From Streptomyces fungicidicus (GTDB lineage Bacteria > Actinomycetota > Actinomycetes > Streptomycetales > Streptomycetaceae), in contig NZ_CP023407.1 of NCBI RefSeq assembly GCF_003665435.1, forward strand, positions 3,472,001-3,536,000: a DNA stretch of 64,000 nucleotides, given 5' to 3'. The notes beneath the pieces were generated by a model that was given only the letters and a program-made list of their open reading frames with translations, ran no database searches and had not been told where the DNA came from. This document shows, piece after piece, positions 27,257 to 35,769 of the stretch. The stretch's first letter is position 1. Each line of letters starts with the position of its first letter. The translations under genes and the position numbers were made by a program.

Positions 27257-27934
27257 TCAGCCCTCCACCCTGATCCCCAGCTCCCCCGCCAGCACCGGCG
27301 CCAGGTCCAGCAGCTGGGAGGGGCTGATCACCGCGCCCGACAGCCGGTCCACTCCCCGCGCGATCTCCAGGGAGGCGGCGCCGCGCAGATCCACGTCGAC
27401 GATGGTGACACCGGTGAGGTCGGCGCCCTTCAGGGCGCAGTCCACGAACTCCACCCGCTCCAGGCGGGCCCCGCCGAAGTCCGGCTCGACCAGGACACAG
27501 CCCTCGAAGACCACGTCCTTGAGCCGGGCCGAGCGCAGGTTCAGAAAGTCGATCTTGCCGCCCCTGATCACCACCCGCTCGAGCGCCGCCCCGTGCAGCT
27601 GCGTCCCCCCGAGACGCGCGTCGGTCACCTCGACGTCCCGCAGGGTCGCTTCGGCCAGGTCCGCCCCGACCCCCCGGACACCGGCGAGCACCGAGTCCAG
27701 CAGCCGCGCCCGGGTCAGCCGCACCTCGTCCAGCGCGCACCCCGTCAGCGCGCAGTCCATGAAACGGGCCCCCGCCCCGTCCTGCCCGGCGAAGTCCGCC
27801 TCCAGGAACTCCAGCCCGTCGTAGTCCCCGTCGGGCTCCAGCCCGCCCCCCTCGTACCGCTCCAGCGCCGGCAGCCGCAGCTCCGGGCGCCGCGCCGCCT
27901 TCACTCCCGGACCGCCGACCGCTCTCCTCGCCAT
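27257..27934 (-). CDS. Pentapeptide-repeat protein
   Basis: The 225-residue protein carries many A(D/N)LXX-type five-residue repeats (LTGVTIVDVDLRG, ARLLDSVLAG, GADLAEATLRDVEV, ADLTG). These should form a right-handed quadrilateral beta-helix. Some relatives mimic DNA and protect gyrase; most have no known role. The start MARRAVGGPG at 27934 is the best in-frame ATG. Confidence 0.85.
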   Translation of the reverse strand: MARRAVGGPGVKAARRPELRLPALERYEGGGLEPDGDYDGLEFLEADFAGQDGAGARFMDCALTGCALDEVRLTRARLLDSVLAGVRGVGADLAEATLRDVEVTDARLGGTQLHGAALERVVIRGGKIDFLNLRSARLKDVVFEGCVLVEPDFGGARLERVEFVDCALKGADLTGVTIVDVDLRGAASLEIARGVDRLSGAVISPSQLLDLAPVLAGELGIRVEG

Positions 27935-28066
27935 GGACCCATGCTGCACCCCGCCACTGACAACCGCTCCGGCCTGCGGGAACTCCGCGCATGTCACATC
28001 CGGGCGCCGCCGTCCGTCGTCCCTGCAAAGCCGGAAGGCGACCCCGAACGAGGGAGACCCCCAGCC

Positions 28067-29227
28067 ATGCACCGCATCACCGTCATCGGCGGCGGATTCG
28101 CCGGACTCACCGCGGCCATCACCGCGGCGGAGGAGGGCGCCAAGGTCACCGTGCACGAGGCCCACCACACCCTGGGCGGCCGCGCCCGCACCGCCGAGGG
28201 CGCCTACCGGACCAACGAGGGACCGCACGCCCTCTACAACGGCGGCCCGCACTGGACCTGGCTGCGGCAGCGCGGCCTCATCGGCCCTCTCGCGCCGCTC
28301 CCGCCCCTGGAGGCGGCCCGCCTGCGGCTGCGCCACCGGGGCGCGCTGCGCCGCACCCCGCCCTTCGCGATGCTGAAGCTGCTGCGCCGCGGCGTCGCGC
28401 GGGCGCCCGTCGGCACCGACTTCCTCAGCTGGGCCACCGGGATCGCCGGCGAGGAGGGCGCGCGGGCCGCCGCCCACTACGCGGCGGTCGCGCTGTTCCA
28501 CCACGACCCGGGCTCCCTGTCCGCCGCGTTCGTGCAGGAGCGGCTGCGCCGCGCCACCCGGCTGCCCCCGGAGGCGCACTACCCGCGGGGCGGCTGGGGC
28601 GCGCTGATCGACCGGATGGCCGCCCGCGCGTGGAACCTGGGCGTGCGCATGGAGACGCTGTCCCGCGTCGACACCGTGCCCACCGGCGGCCCCGTCGTCG
28701 TCGCCACGTCGCTGGACTCGGCCCGCCGCCTCCTCGGCGACGCCTCGCTGACCTGGCCGAGCGGCCGCACCGTCCTGGTCGACCTCGCCCTGCGCACCCG
28801 GCGCGGTGACGCGTTCGCCGTGTCCGACCTGGACGCGCCGGGCTGGCTGGAGCGGTTCACCGCCCAGGACCGCACCCTCGCCCCGGCCGGCGAACAGCTG
28901 ATCCAGGGCCAGATCCCCATCGCCCCGGGCGAGTCCAGGGCGGACGGCGCCGCCCGCGCGGAGGAGCTGCTGGACCTGGCCTTCCCCGGCTGGCGGGAGC
29001 GGGTCACCTGGCGGCGGGACGCCGTGGCGAACGGCCGTACCGGCGCCGTGGACCTGCCCGGCACCAGCTGGCGCGACCGGCCGGCCGTCGACCGCGGGGA
29101 CGGCGTCTACCTCGCCGGGGACCAGGTCGCCGCGCCGGGCGTGCTCTCGGAGGTCTCCTTCAACAGCGCCCTGACGGCCGTCTCCCTCGCCCTCGGCCGG
29201 AACACGCTTGACCTCAAGCATGCTTGA
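28067..29227 (+). CDS. FAD-dependent amine-oxidase/phytoene-dehydrogenase-like oxidoreductase
   Basis: The 386-residue protein has an N-terminal Rossmann FAD motif VIGGGFAGLTAAITAAEEGAK followed by the GGRARTAEGA motif of the amine oxidase/phytoene desaturase superfamily. The C-terminus has GVYLAGDQVAAPGVLSEVSF, the second FAD-contact region. The substrate is unknown. AGGGAG precedes the ATG at 28067. Its last codons (LDLKHA and stop) are part of the SoxR palindrome that controls the next gene. Confidence 0.85.
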   Translation: MHRITVIGGGFAGLTAAITAAEEGAKVTVHEAHHTLGGRARTAEGAYRTNEGPHALYNGGPHWTWLRQRGLIGPLAPLPPLEAARLRLRHRGALRRTPPFAMLKLLRRGVARAPVGTDFLSWATGIAGEEGARAAAHYAAVALFHHDPGSLSAAFVQERLRRATRLPPEAHYPRGGWGALIDRMAARAWNLGVRMETLSRVDTVPTGGPVVVATSLDSARRLLGDASLTWPSGRTVLVDLALRTRRGDAFAVSDLDAPGWLERFTAQDRTLAPAGEQLIQGQIPIAPGESRADGAARAEELLDLAFPGWRERVTWRRDAVANGRTGAVDLPGTSWRDRPAVDRGDGVYLAGDQVAAPGVLSEVSFNSALTAVSLALGRNTLDLKHA

Positions 29228-29238
29228 GGTCGCACGGT
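29208..29238 (+). promoter_or_regulatory. SoxR box and promoter of the quinone reductase gene
   Basis: A perfect 22-base palindrome (29210-29231, half-site GACCTCAAGCA) contains the CCTCAAG/CTTGAGG core of SoxR boxes. It sits between TTGACC (29208-29213) and CACGGT (29233-29238). The 19-base spacer is the overlong spacer typical of MerR-family activation. In S. coelicolor SoxR controls an orthologous quinone reductase gene. Confidence 0.88.
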
Positions 29239-29280
29239 GGGGTCCACAGCGGCGCACGACCCGACCCCCGGGGGACCCAT

Positions 29281-30255
29281 ATGCACGCCATCCGTCTGCA
29301 CGCCTTCGGCCCCGCCGAGAACCTCCGGTACGAGGAGACCGCGGATCCGCGGCCGGGCCCGGGGCAGGTCCGCATCGCCGTCCGCGCGGCCGGTGTCCAC
29401 CTCCTGGACGCCGCGCTGCGGGAGGGCGCGCGGGGCCCCGGCCCGGCCCCCGCCACCCTGCCGACCGTCCCCGGCCGCGAGGTCGCGGGAGTGGTCGACG
29501 CCCTGGGCGACGGCGCCCCCGAGGACCTGCTCGGCAGGCGCGTCGTCGCCCACCTCGGCTTCGTCCCCGGCGGCTACGCGGAGCTGGCCGTCACCGACGC
29601 CGCCCGGCTGCACGAGATCCCCGGGCGCCTGGACTTCGCCGCGGCCGTCGCCATGATCGGCACCGGCCGTACGGCGATGGGCATCGTGCAGTTCGCCGAA
29701 CCGGGCCCCGGCGACGTGGTCCTCGTCCCGGCCGCGGCCGGCGGCCTCGGCACCCTCCTCGTGCAGTACGCGAAGAACGCCGGCGCCACCGTGGTCGGCC
29801 TGGCCGGCGGCCCCGCGAAGACGGCGCAGGTGGCGGCCAACGGCGCCGACCTCGCCGTCGACTACACGGACCCCGGCTGGCCCGCGCGGCTCGACGACCA
29901 CCGCGGCAAGGTCACCGTCGTGTACGACGGCGTGGGCGGCGACGTCGCCCGCGCGGCGGTCGACCTGCTCGCGCCGGACGGCCGGCACATCGTCTTCGGC
30001 TGGACCTCCCAGGGCCTGGACAGCGACAGCCCGTACGTCGTCGACGGCGTCTCCGTCAACGTCCTCGGCCCCGAGATGCTGCGCAGGGCCGGCGGCCCCG
30101 ACCCCCTGCGCACCCTCGAACTGCGCGCCCTCACCGAGGCCGCCGAGGGCCGCCTCACCCCCGCCGTGCACCGCTTCCCGCTCGCCGGGGCCGCCGAGGC
30201 CCACCGCGCCCTGGAGAGCAGGGGCACCACCGGCAAGGTCGTCCTGGAGCCGTAG
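29281..30255 (+). CDS. NADPH-dependent quinone oxidoreductase (zinc-less MDR family)
   Basis: The 324-residue medium-chain reductase has the GroES-like N-terminal part (VRAAGVHLLDAALREG, VPGREVAGVVDALG). The nucleotide-binding PAAAGGLGTLLVQYAKNAGA replaces the zinc-binding cysteines of alcohol dehydrogenases. It should reduce quinones with NADPH in the cytoplasm. Its promoter has a perfect SoxR box, so induction by redox-active compounds, including the cell's own pigmented antibiotics, is expected. The ATG at 29281 follows a GGGGGA. Confidence 0.92.
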   Translation: MHAIRLHAFGPAENLRYEETADPRPGPGQVRIAVRAAGVHLLDAALREGARGPGPAPATLPTVPGREVAGVVDALGDGAPEDLLGRRVVAHLGFVPGGYAELAVTDAARLHEIPGRLDFAAAVAMIGTGRTAMGIVQFAEPGPGDVVLVPAAAGGLGTLLVQYAKNAGATVVGLAGGPAKTAQVAANGADLAVDYTDPGWPARLDDHRGKVTVVYDGVGGDVARAAVDLLAPDGRHIVFGWTSQGLDSDSPYVVDGVSVNVLGPEMLRRAGGPDPLRTLELRALTEAAEGRLTPAVHRFPLAGAAEAHRALESRGTTGKVVLEP

Positions 30256-30281
30256 CCGCCTCCGCCGCTACCGTGCGGAAG

Positions 30282-31169
30282 GTGATCGACATTCCCGAGG
30301 AACTCGCCGCCGCCCAGGAGAAGTTCAACAAGGAGGCCGGCCGGGCCTTCATCGCCGCCCTGCCGGACCTCGCCGCCGCCTTCCTGGACCGCTGGGAGCT
30401 GCGCGTCACCGGGACGCCCATGCACGGCGTGAGCGCCCTGGTCCTCCCCGTCGCCCGCGCGGACGGGACGCGGGCGGTGCTGAAGCTCCAGATCCGCGAC
30501 CACGAGAGCGAGGGCGAGCCCGTCGCCCTGCGCCTGTGGGACGGCGACGGCGCGGTCCGTCTGCTGGACCACGACGAACCCACCGGCACCATGCTCCTGG
30601 AACGCCTCGACGCCACTCGGATGCTCTCCCGCCTCGAGGACGTCCACGAGGCCGTCCTGGTCGTCGCCCGCCTCCTCGCCCACCTCCACACCACCCCCGC
30701 CCCCGCGGGCATGCGCCGCCTCGACGACATCGCCCGGGACATGCTGGAGCGCACCCCCGCCACCCTGGAGCGCGTCCCGGACCCGGCCGCCCGCCGTCTC
30801 GTCGCCGACTGCGCCGCCGCCGTGCGGGAGGTCGCCGACGAGCCCGGCGACCGCCTGCTGCACTGGGACCTGCACTACGAGAACGTCCTCGCCGCGGACC
30901 GCGCCCCGTGGCTCGCCATCGACCCCAAGCCGCTGGCCGGCGACCCCGGCTTCGACCTCTGGCCCGCCCTGGACAACCGCTTCGACGCCGACGACGTCCT
31001 CTGGCGCTTCGACGCCATGACCGACGTCCTCGGCCTGGACCGCGCACGCGCCCGCGCGTGGACGTACGGCCGGCTGCTGCAGAACTGCCTCTGGGAGACC
31101 GAGGACGGCCGCCCGCTGAACGAGACGGACCTGGAGATCGCCCGCCGTCTGCGTGACCGCCCGGCATGA
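30282..31169 (+). CDS. Aminoglycoside/hydroxyurea phosphotransferase (APH(6)-like)
   Basis: The 295-residue kinase-like protein has ALVLPVARADGTRAVLKLQ (ATP-binding lysine), LLHWDLHYENVLA (catalytic loop) and AIDPKPLAGDPGFDLWPAL (metal-binding DPG region). This pattern matches the streptomycin 6-kinase/hydroxyurea phosphotransferase family. In producers and non-producers alike such enzymes can inactivate antibiotics, but the true substrate is unknown. TACCGT (30269-30274) ends 7 bases before the GTG at 30282, favouring that leaderless start over the GTG at 30273. Confidence 0.85.
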   Translation: MIDIPEELAAAQEKFNKEAGRAFIAALPDLAAAFLDRWELRVTGTPMHGVSALVLPVARADGTRAVLKLQIRDHESEGEPVALRLWDGDGAVRLLDHDEPTGTMLLERLDATRMLSRLEDVHEAVLVVARLLAHLHTTPAPAGMRRLDDIARDMLERTPATLERVPDPAARRLVADCAAAVREVADEPGDRLLHWDLHYENVLAADRAPWLAIDPKPLAGDPGFDLWPALDNRFDADDVLWRFDAMTDVLGLDRARARAWTYGRLLQNCLWETEDGRPLNETDLEIARRLRDRPA

Positions 31170-31212
31170 GAGGTCCCGGGCCGGAGAAGATCCGGCCCGG
31201 GACCACAAGGGG

Positions 31213-31286
31213 AGCCCCCTGTCGGATTCGAACCGACGACCTACGCATTACAAGTGCGTTGCTCTGGCCAACTGAGCTAAGGAGGC
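31213..31286 (-). tRNA. tRNA-Thr (anticodon UGU)
   Basis: Read on the minus strand, 74 bases fold as a cloverleaf. The acceptor stem is GCCTCCT/AGGGGGC, the D-arm GCTC...GAGC, the anticodon stem ACGCA/TGCGT with loop CTTGTAA (anticodon TGT), and the T-arm GTCGG-TTCGAAT-CCGAC. The 3' CCA is not encoded. Short neighbours on both sides show no integrated element or att duplication. Confidence 0.96.
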
Positions 31287-31375
31287 GCCGCGCGCGGCGC
31301 GCGCGAAGGCGGGTCCACTGTACACAGAGCCGGTTTCGCCGAGCCACGCACTTGCGGGAGCGGGCCCCCGCCCGG

Positions 31376-31786
31376 TCACCCCAGGTGGTACTCGAAGGTG
31401 TACGCCACCTTCGTCTCACCGTGGCGGTACACGAAGCCGCCGGTGCCGCGCAGTCCCGTCAGCTCCCCGGTGCCGGAGCCCTCGACGACCTCGAAGGAGC
31501 AGTGGACGGTGCCGTCGGGCTCGAAGCGGCCGCGCTCCTCGAGGACGAAGGTGCCAAAGTGGCCGTCGACCCGGCCGGCGACGAGCTCCATGCCCGCGAA
31601 GGTGCCGGTCGTCCCGGTCAGGTAGGCGATCGCGTAGTCGCAGGTGGTGGCCTCGGCCTCGATGCCGCCGGAGAACGCGTTGGTCACCGTGGCGTGCGCC
31701 AGCCGGGGGAGGCCGTCCTCCCCGGTGACGGCGCTCTCCTTCCAGTCGGCGAAGGTGAAGTGGCCGGTGGTCGTGGCGGTGGGCAT
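31376..31786 (-). CDS. DUF3224 domain protein
   Basis: The 136-residue beta-rich protein (TGHFTFADWKE, CDYAIAYLTGTTGTFAGMELV, GTGELTGLRGTGGFVYRHG) matches DUF3224, a small barrel family of unknown function often found beside WYL or TetR regulators. AAGGGG precedes the ATG at 31786. It diverges from a WYL regulator across a 39-base inverted repeat and is very likely that regulator's target. Confidence 0.87.
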   Translation of the reverse strand: MPTATTTGHFTFADWKESAVTGEDGLPRLAHATVTNAFSGGIEAEATTCDYAIAYLTGTTGTFAGMELVAGRVDGHFGTFVLEERGRFEPDGTVHCSFEVVEGSGTGELTGLRGTGGFVYRHGETKVAYTFEYHLG

Positions 31787-31830
31787 GGGTGTCCCCTTCC
31801 GAGGCGACGGACGCTGATGTCCTCAAGCCT

Positions 31831-31869
31831 TCCGGCCGTACCTGACACCTCCTGTCAGGTACGGCCGGA
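31831..31869. promoter_or_regulatory. Long inverted-repeat operator of the WYL regulator
   Basis: Perfect 17-base arms (left arm TCCGGCCGTACCTGACA) surround CCTCC. The core CCTGACA-N5-TGTCAGG resembles operators of YafY-type WYL regulators. It covers the promoters of both divergent genes; GACAAT (31868-31873) ends 7 bases before the regulator's ATG at 31881. Confidence 0.75.
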
Positions 31870-31880
31870 CAATGGGTCCC

Positions 31881-32852
31881 ATGCGTGCCGACCGGCTTCT
31901 CTCCCTGCTCCTGCTGCTGCAGAACCGCGGCCGGATGACCGCCCCCGAGCTGGCGGCCGAGCTGGAGGTGTCGGTGCGCACCGTCTACCGGGACGTCGAG
32001 GCGCTCTGCGCCTCCGGCGTGCCGGTGCGGGCCGAGCGCGGGCCGGAGGGCGGGTACCGCCTGATGGAGGGCTACCGCACCCGGCTGACCGGGCTGACGG
32101 ACGCGGAGGCCGGTTCGCTGGTCCTGGCGGGGCTGCCGGGGCCGGCCAGGGACCTGGGCCTCGGTGCCGTGCTGGCGAGCGCCCAGCTGAAGGTGGAGGC
32201 CGCCCTGCCGGGCGGCCTCGCGGACCAGGCCCGGCGGGTGCGCGAACGGTTCCACCTGGACGCGCCGGCCTGGTTCCGGGACGCCGACCCCGTGCCGCAT
32301 CTGGAGGCCGTCGCACGGGCGGTGTGGGAACGGCGCGTGCTGCGGGCCCACTACCGGCGCTGGCGCGGGGACGTGCACCGGGAGTTGCGCCCGCTGGGAC
32401 TCGTGCTGAAGGGCGGCATCTGGTACCTGGCGGCGCTGGCGGACGACGCGGTGCGCACCTACCGGGTGTCGCGGTTCCTGGCGGTGACGGAGACGGGCGA
32501 GGGGTTCACCCGGCCCGCGGGCTTCGATCTGGCCGCGCACTGGACGGAGTCGGCCCGGCGGATGGAGGAGGCGACGCGGCAGGGCACGGCCCGGCTGCGG
32601 CTGTCGCCGCGCGGGCAGAAGCTGCTGCCGATGCAGTTCGGGGCGGCGGGGGCGCGGGCGCTCGCGCAGGCGGGACCGGCGGACGGACGGGGCTGGGTGG
32701 AGGTGGAGCTGGCCGTCGAGTCGGAGGCGGTCGCGACCGGCGATCTGCTGCGGCTCGGCGTCGAGGCGGAGGTGCTCGGCCCCGCGGGACTGCGGGAGGC
32801 GGTCGCCACGGCGGCGACGGTGCTGGCGAGACGGTACGGCGCCGAGCTCTGA
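31881..32852 (+). CDS. HTH/WYL-domain transcriptional regulator (YafY type)
   Basis: The 323-residue protein has an N-terminal DeoR-like winged helix (RADRLLSLLLLLQNRG, ELAAELEVSVRTVYRDVEAL, GPEGGYRL). A middle part follows, then a WYL domain (about 140-225, VLKGGIWYLAALADD) and the C-terminal WCX region. WYL domains sense small ligands or nucleic acids. The ATG at 31881 (MRADRLL) is preferred over 31872 because the -10 GACAAT would overlap the earlier codon. It probably represses itself and the DUF3224 gene. Confidence 0.9.
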   Translation: MRADRLLSLLLLLQNRGRMTAPELAAELEVSVRTVYRDVEALCASGVPVRAERGPEGGYRLMEGYRTRLTGLTDAEAGSLVLAGLPGPARDLGLGAVLASAQLKVEAALPGGLADQARRVRERFHLDAPAWFRDADPVPHLEAVARAVWERRVLRAHYRRWRGDVHRELRPLGLVLKGGIWYLAALADDAVRTYRVSRFLAVTETGEGFTRPAGFDLAAHWTESARRMEEATRQGTARLRLSPRGQKLLPMQFGAAGARALAQAGPADGRGWVEVELAVESEAVATGDLLRLGVEAEVLGPAGLREAVATAATVLARRYGAEL

Positions 32853-32869
32853 GCCGGTGTTCCGGCAGT

Positions 32870-33027
32870 CGAAAGTTTCCGCGAAATTCACAGCCCTGGA
32901 ACTACTGACAACCAGATGAACGCCGGGTACCGTCCTGAGCCAGTTCACTCATGTGGACCAACACCACGACGGAGCACCCGCCGTGGCACCACCTTCCTAC
33001 TCGGATCGTCCGGCACGTTCCTGCCGG
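32870..33027 (+). promoter_or_regulatory. msiK 5' region: GAAAGTTTC site and leader hairpin
   Basis: CGAAAGTTTC (32870-32879) resembles the CGAAA/TTTCG palindromes described upstream of Streptomyces polysaccharide-degradation genes. Closer to the gene, CCGGCA (33010-33015) pairs with TGCCGG (33022-33027) just before the Shine-Dalgarno GAAGGGG. A conserved structured RNA, the msiK motif, is known in actinobacterial msiK leaders, and this hairpin may be part of it. I cannot fold the full motif by eye. Confidence 0.45.
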
Positions 33028-33046
33028 TAGAAGGGGACCATTCACC

Positions 33047-34135
<1,089 letters not shown>

Positions 34136-34146
34136 CGCCGTTTCAC

Positions 34147-34181
34147 CGAAGGGCCCCGCGGGACTTCCGCGGGGCCCTTCG
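34147..34181 (+). terminator. msiK terminator
   Basis: A 15-base stem (CGAAGGGCCCCGCGG / CCGCGGGGCCCTTCG) with a 5-base loop begins 12 bases after the msiK stop codon. Confidence 0.87.
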
Positions 34182-34318
34182 CGTTGTCGACAAATACCCT
34201 GACACAACGGTCATTTCGACCGTGTACGTCAACACGACGCCCGGAATCCGGGGTTCACCATCCCCCGTAACGGTGACGGAATGTTTCCCATCGGCTACCG
34301 GGCGCTACCCTCACTCGC

Positions 34319-34768
34319 GTGAAGCACTCCACTAACCGTCAGACGCGTCGCGGCCGGGGCCCCGCCCACCGGATCGGCCGCTCCCTCGCCTTCGTCCTGC
34401 CCGTCGTCCTGGTGCTCTCCGGGACACTCGCGGTCGCAGGGGTCAACTGGTCGGGGACCCCCTCGAGCCCCGTGCTCACCGCCGCGGACGGCTCCGCCGC
34501 CGGCGCCTCCTCGAGCACCGCTGCCCGCGCGCCGCAGGACGTGCTGCGCGACAGGCTGCTGGTGGAACTCCAGGAGGAGAACCCAGGCGTCGCGCTCACC
34601 CACCTCCAGCAGGCGGTGAACGACCGCCCCTCGCTGGCGAAGCACTGCGCGACCATCGCCCGCGCCCTCGGCAGGGCCGCGGTCCGCGTCTACGGCCCCA
34701 ACAAGGCCCAGTCCTACGCCCGCCCGGTCTGCGACACCTCCTACGCCACAGGAGTCACCAAGCCCTGA
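34319..34768 (+). CDS. Secreted or membrane-anchored protein of unknown function
   Basis: The 149-residue protein has an N-terminal basic region and a hydrophobic segment (SLAFVLPVVLVLSGTLAVAG, about 23-42), so it is exported or anchored. An alanine/serine linker precedes a helical domain (VLRDRLLVELQEENPGVAL) with two cysteines (KHCATI and PVCDTS) that could form a disulfide. The family is not named with confidence. TACCCT (34306-34311) ends 7 bases before the GTG. Confidence 0.75.
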   Translation: MKHSTNRQTRRGRGPAHRIGRSLAFVLPVVLVLSGTLAVAGVNWSGTPSSPVLTAADGSAAGASSSTAARAPQDVLRDRLLVELQEENPGVALTHLQQAVNDRPSLAKHCATIARALGRAAVRVYGPNKAQSYARPVCDTSYATGVTKP

Positions 34769-34800
34769 CCCGCACTCCGCGCGCAGCCGCGCCTCCGCAC

Positions 34801-34873
34801 TCCGCGGGCAGTCGTGCCGCTGGGGCGGCACGGGTGGGCGCGACGGCACCCCGCAAACGCCGGGCCGCGCAAC
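34801..34873. repeat. Streptomyces intergenic repeat (copy B, uninterrupted)
   Basis: The sequence from TCCGCGGGCAGTCGTGCCGC to CGGGCCGCGCAAC is the near-identical inverted counterpart of the two outer parts of the element at 14424-14536. It lacks the 37-base internal piece, with only GCAC at that site. Confidence 0.7.
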
Positions 34874-34956
34874 CCGCCCCCGGCCCACACCCACGTGGGG
34901 CGCCCACACCGCACCGGTCACGCGCCCACCCACCCCGCCCCGCGTAAAGTGCGGGC

Positions 34957-35688
34957 ATGACCGATCCGCGCGCCGCCTCCCGCCCCGTGCAAGCCGTCGT
35001 TCTGGCCGGCGGCCAGGGATCCCGGCTCCGTCCGTACACCGACGACCGGCCCAAGCCGATGGTCGAGATCCCCGGCACCGGCACCCCGATCATCGGCCAC
35101 CAGCTCACCTGGCTCGCCGAGGAGGGCGTCACCGACGTCGTCATCTCCTGCGGCCACCTCGCCGAGGTGCTCCAGAAGTGGCTGGACACCACCGAGCTGC
35201 CCGTCTCCGTCACCACCGTCGTCGAGACGGAACCCCTCGGGCGCGGCGGCGGCCTGAAGTACGCCGCGGCCCACCTCCCGCACCCCGACCGGCCCTGGTA
35301 CGCCACCAACGGCGACATCTGGACCCGTTTCTCGCTGCGCGACATGGCCGACTTCCACACCGAGCGGGACGCCGTCGCGACCGTCGCCCTGGCCCGCCCG
35401 CGCCTTCCCTGGGGCGCCGTGCGCACGGACGGCTTCGGTCACATCACGGACTTCATCGAGGCCCCGCCGTCGACGTTCGAGATCAACGCGGGCGTGTACG
35501 TCTTCTCCCCCGAGTTCGCCGGACTGCTCCCGGAGCGCGGCGACCACGAGCGCACCACGTTCCCGCGTCTCGCGCGCGAGCGGCGGCTCGCCGGGTTCAC
35601 CATCCCCCAGGGCTCCTACTGGCGGGCGATCGACACCGCCAAGGACCTCACCGAGGCGGCCAAGGAGCTCGCGGCACAGACCCGCTGA
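34957..35688 (+). CDS. NDP-sugar nucleotidyltransferase
   Basis: The 243-residue pyrophosphorylase starts with VVLAGGQGSRLRPYTDDRPKPM, the nucleotide- and metal-binding loop of sugar-1-phosphate nucleotidyltransferases. NGDIWTRF (the metal aspartate) and FEINAGVYVFSPE follow. It should activate a sugar phosphate, perhaps glucose-, mannose- or heptose-type. It lacks the C-terminal left-handed helix of GlmU or GlgC. TAAAGT (34945-34950) ends 6 bases before the ATG. Confidence 0.88.
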   Translation: MTDPRAASRPVQAVVLAGGQGSRLRPYTDDRPKPMVEIPGTGTPIIGHQLTWLAEEGVTDVVISCGHLAEVLQKWLDTTELPVSVTTVVETEPLGRGGGLKYAAAHLPHPDRPWYATNGDIWTRFSLRDMADFHTERDAVATVALARPRLPWGAVRTDGFGHITDFIEAPPSTFEINAGVYVFSPEFAGLLPERGDHERTTFPRLARERRLAGFTIPQGSYWRAIDTAKDLTEAAKELAAQTR

Positions 35689-35712
35689 CCCGCACCACGC
35701 CTCAGGTACGCG

Positions 35713-35749
35713 AGTGGGGTCCCGCACGCCCTGCGCGCGGGACCCCACT
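35713..35749. terminator. Bidirectional terminator
   Basis: The 13-base arms AGTGGGGTCCCGC and GCGGGACCCCACT enclose an 11-base loop. Outer GGTACG/CGTACC pairs extend the hairpin. It lies between convergent genes. Confidence 0.8.
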
Positions 35750-35769
35750 TGCCGTACCGGGGTGTCTCC

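Noticed and set aside
31213..31286. tRNA-Thr as an integration site of a mobile element
   Set aside because: No integrase gene lies nearby and no repeat of the tRNA 3' end was noticed within the window; the flanking genes are ordinary.
32949..32968. A dre-like site (GTGGACCAACACCAC) in the msiK leader
   Set aside because: It has the TGG and ACCA blocks, but the spacing is one base too long and the central CTAG is absent, so it is not a credible DasR site.
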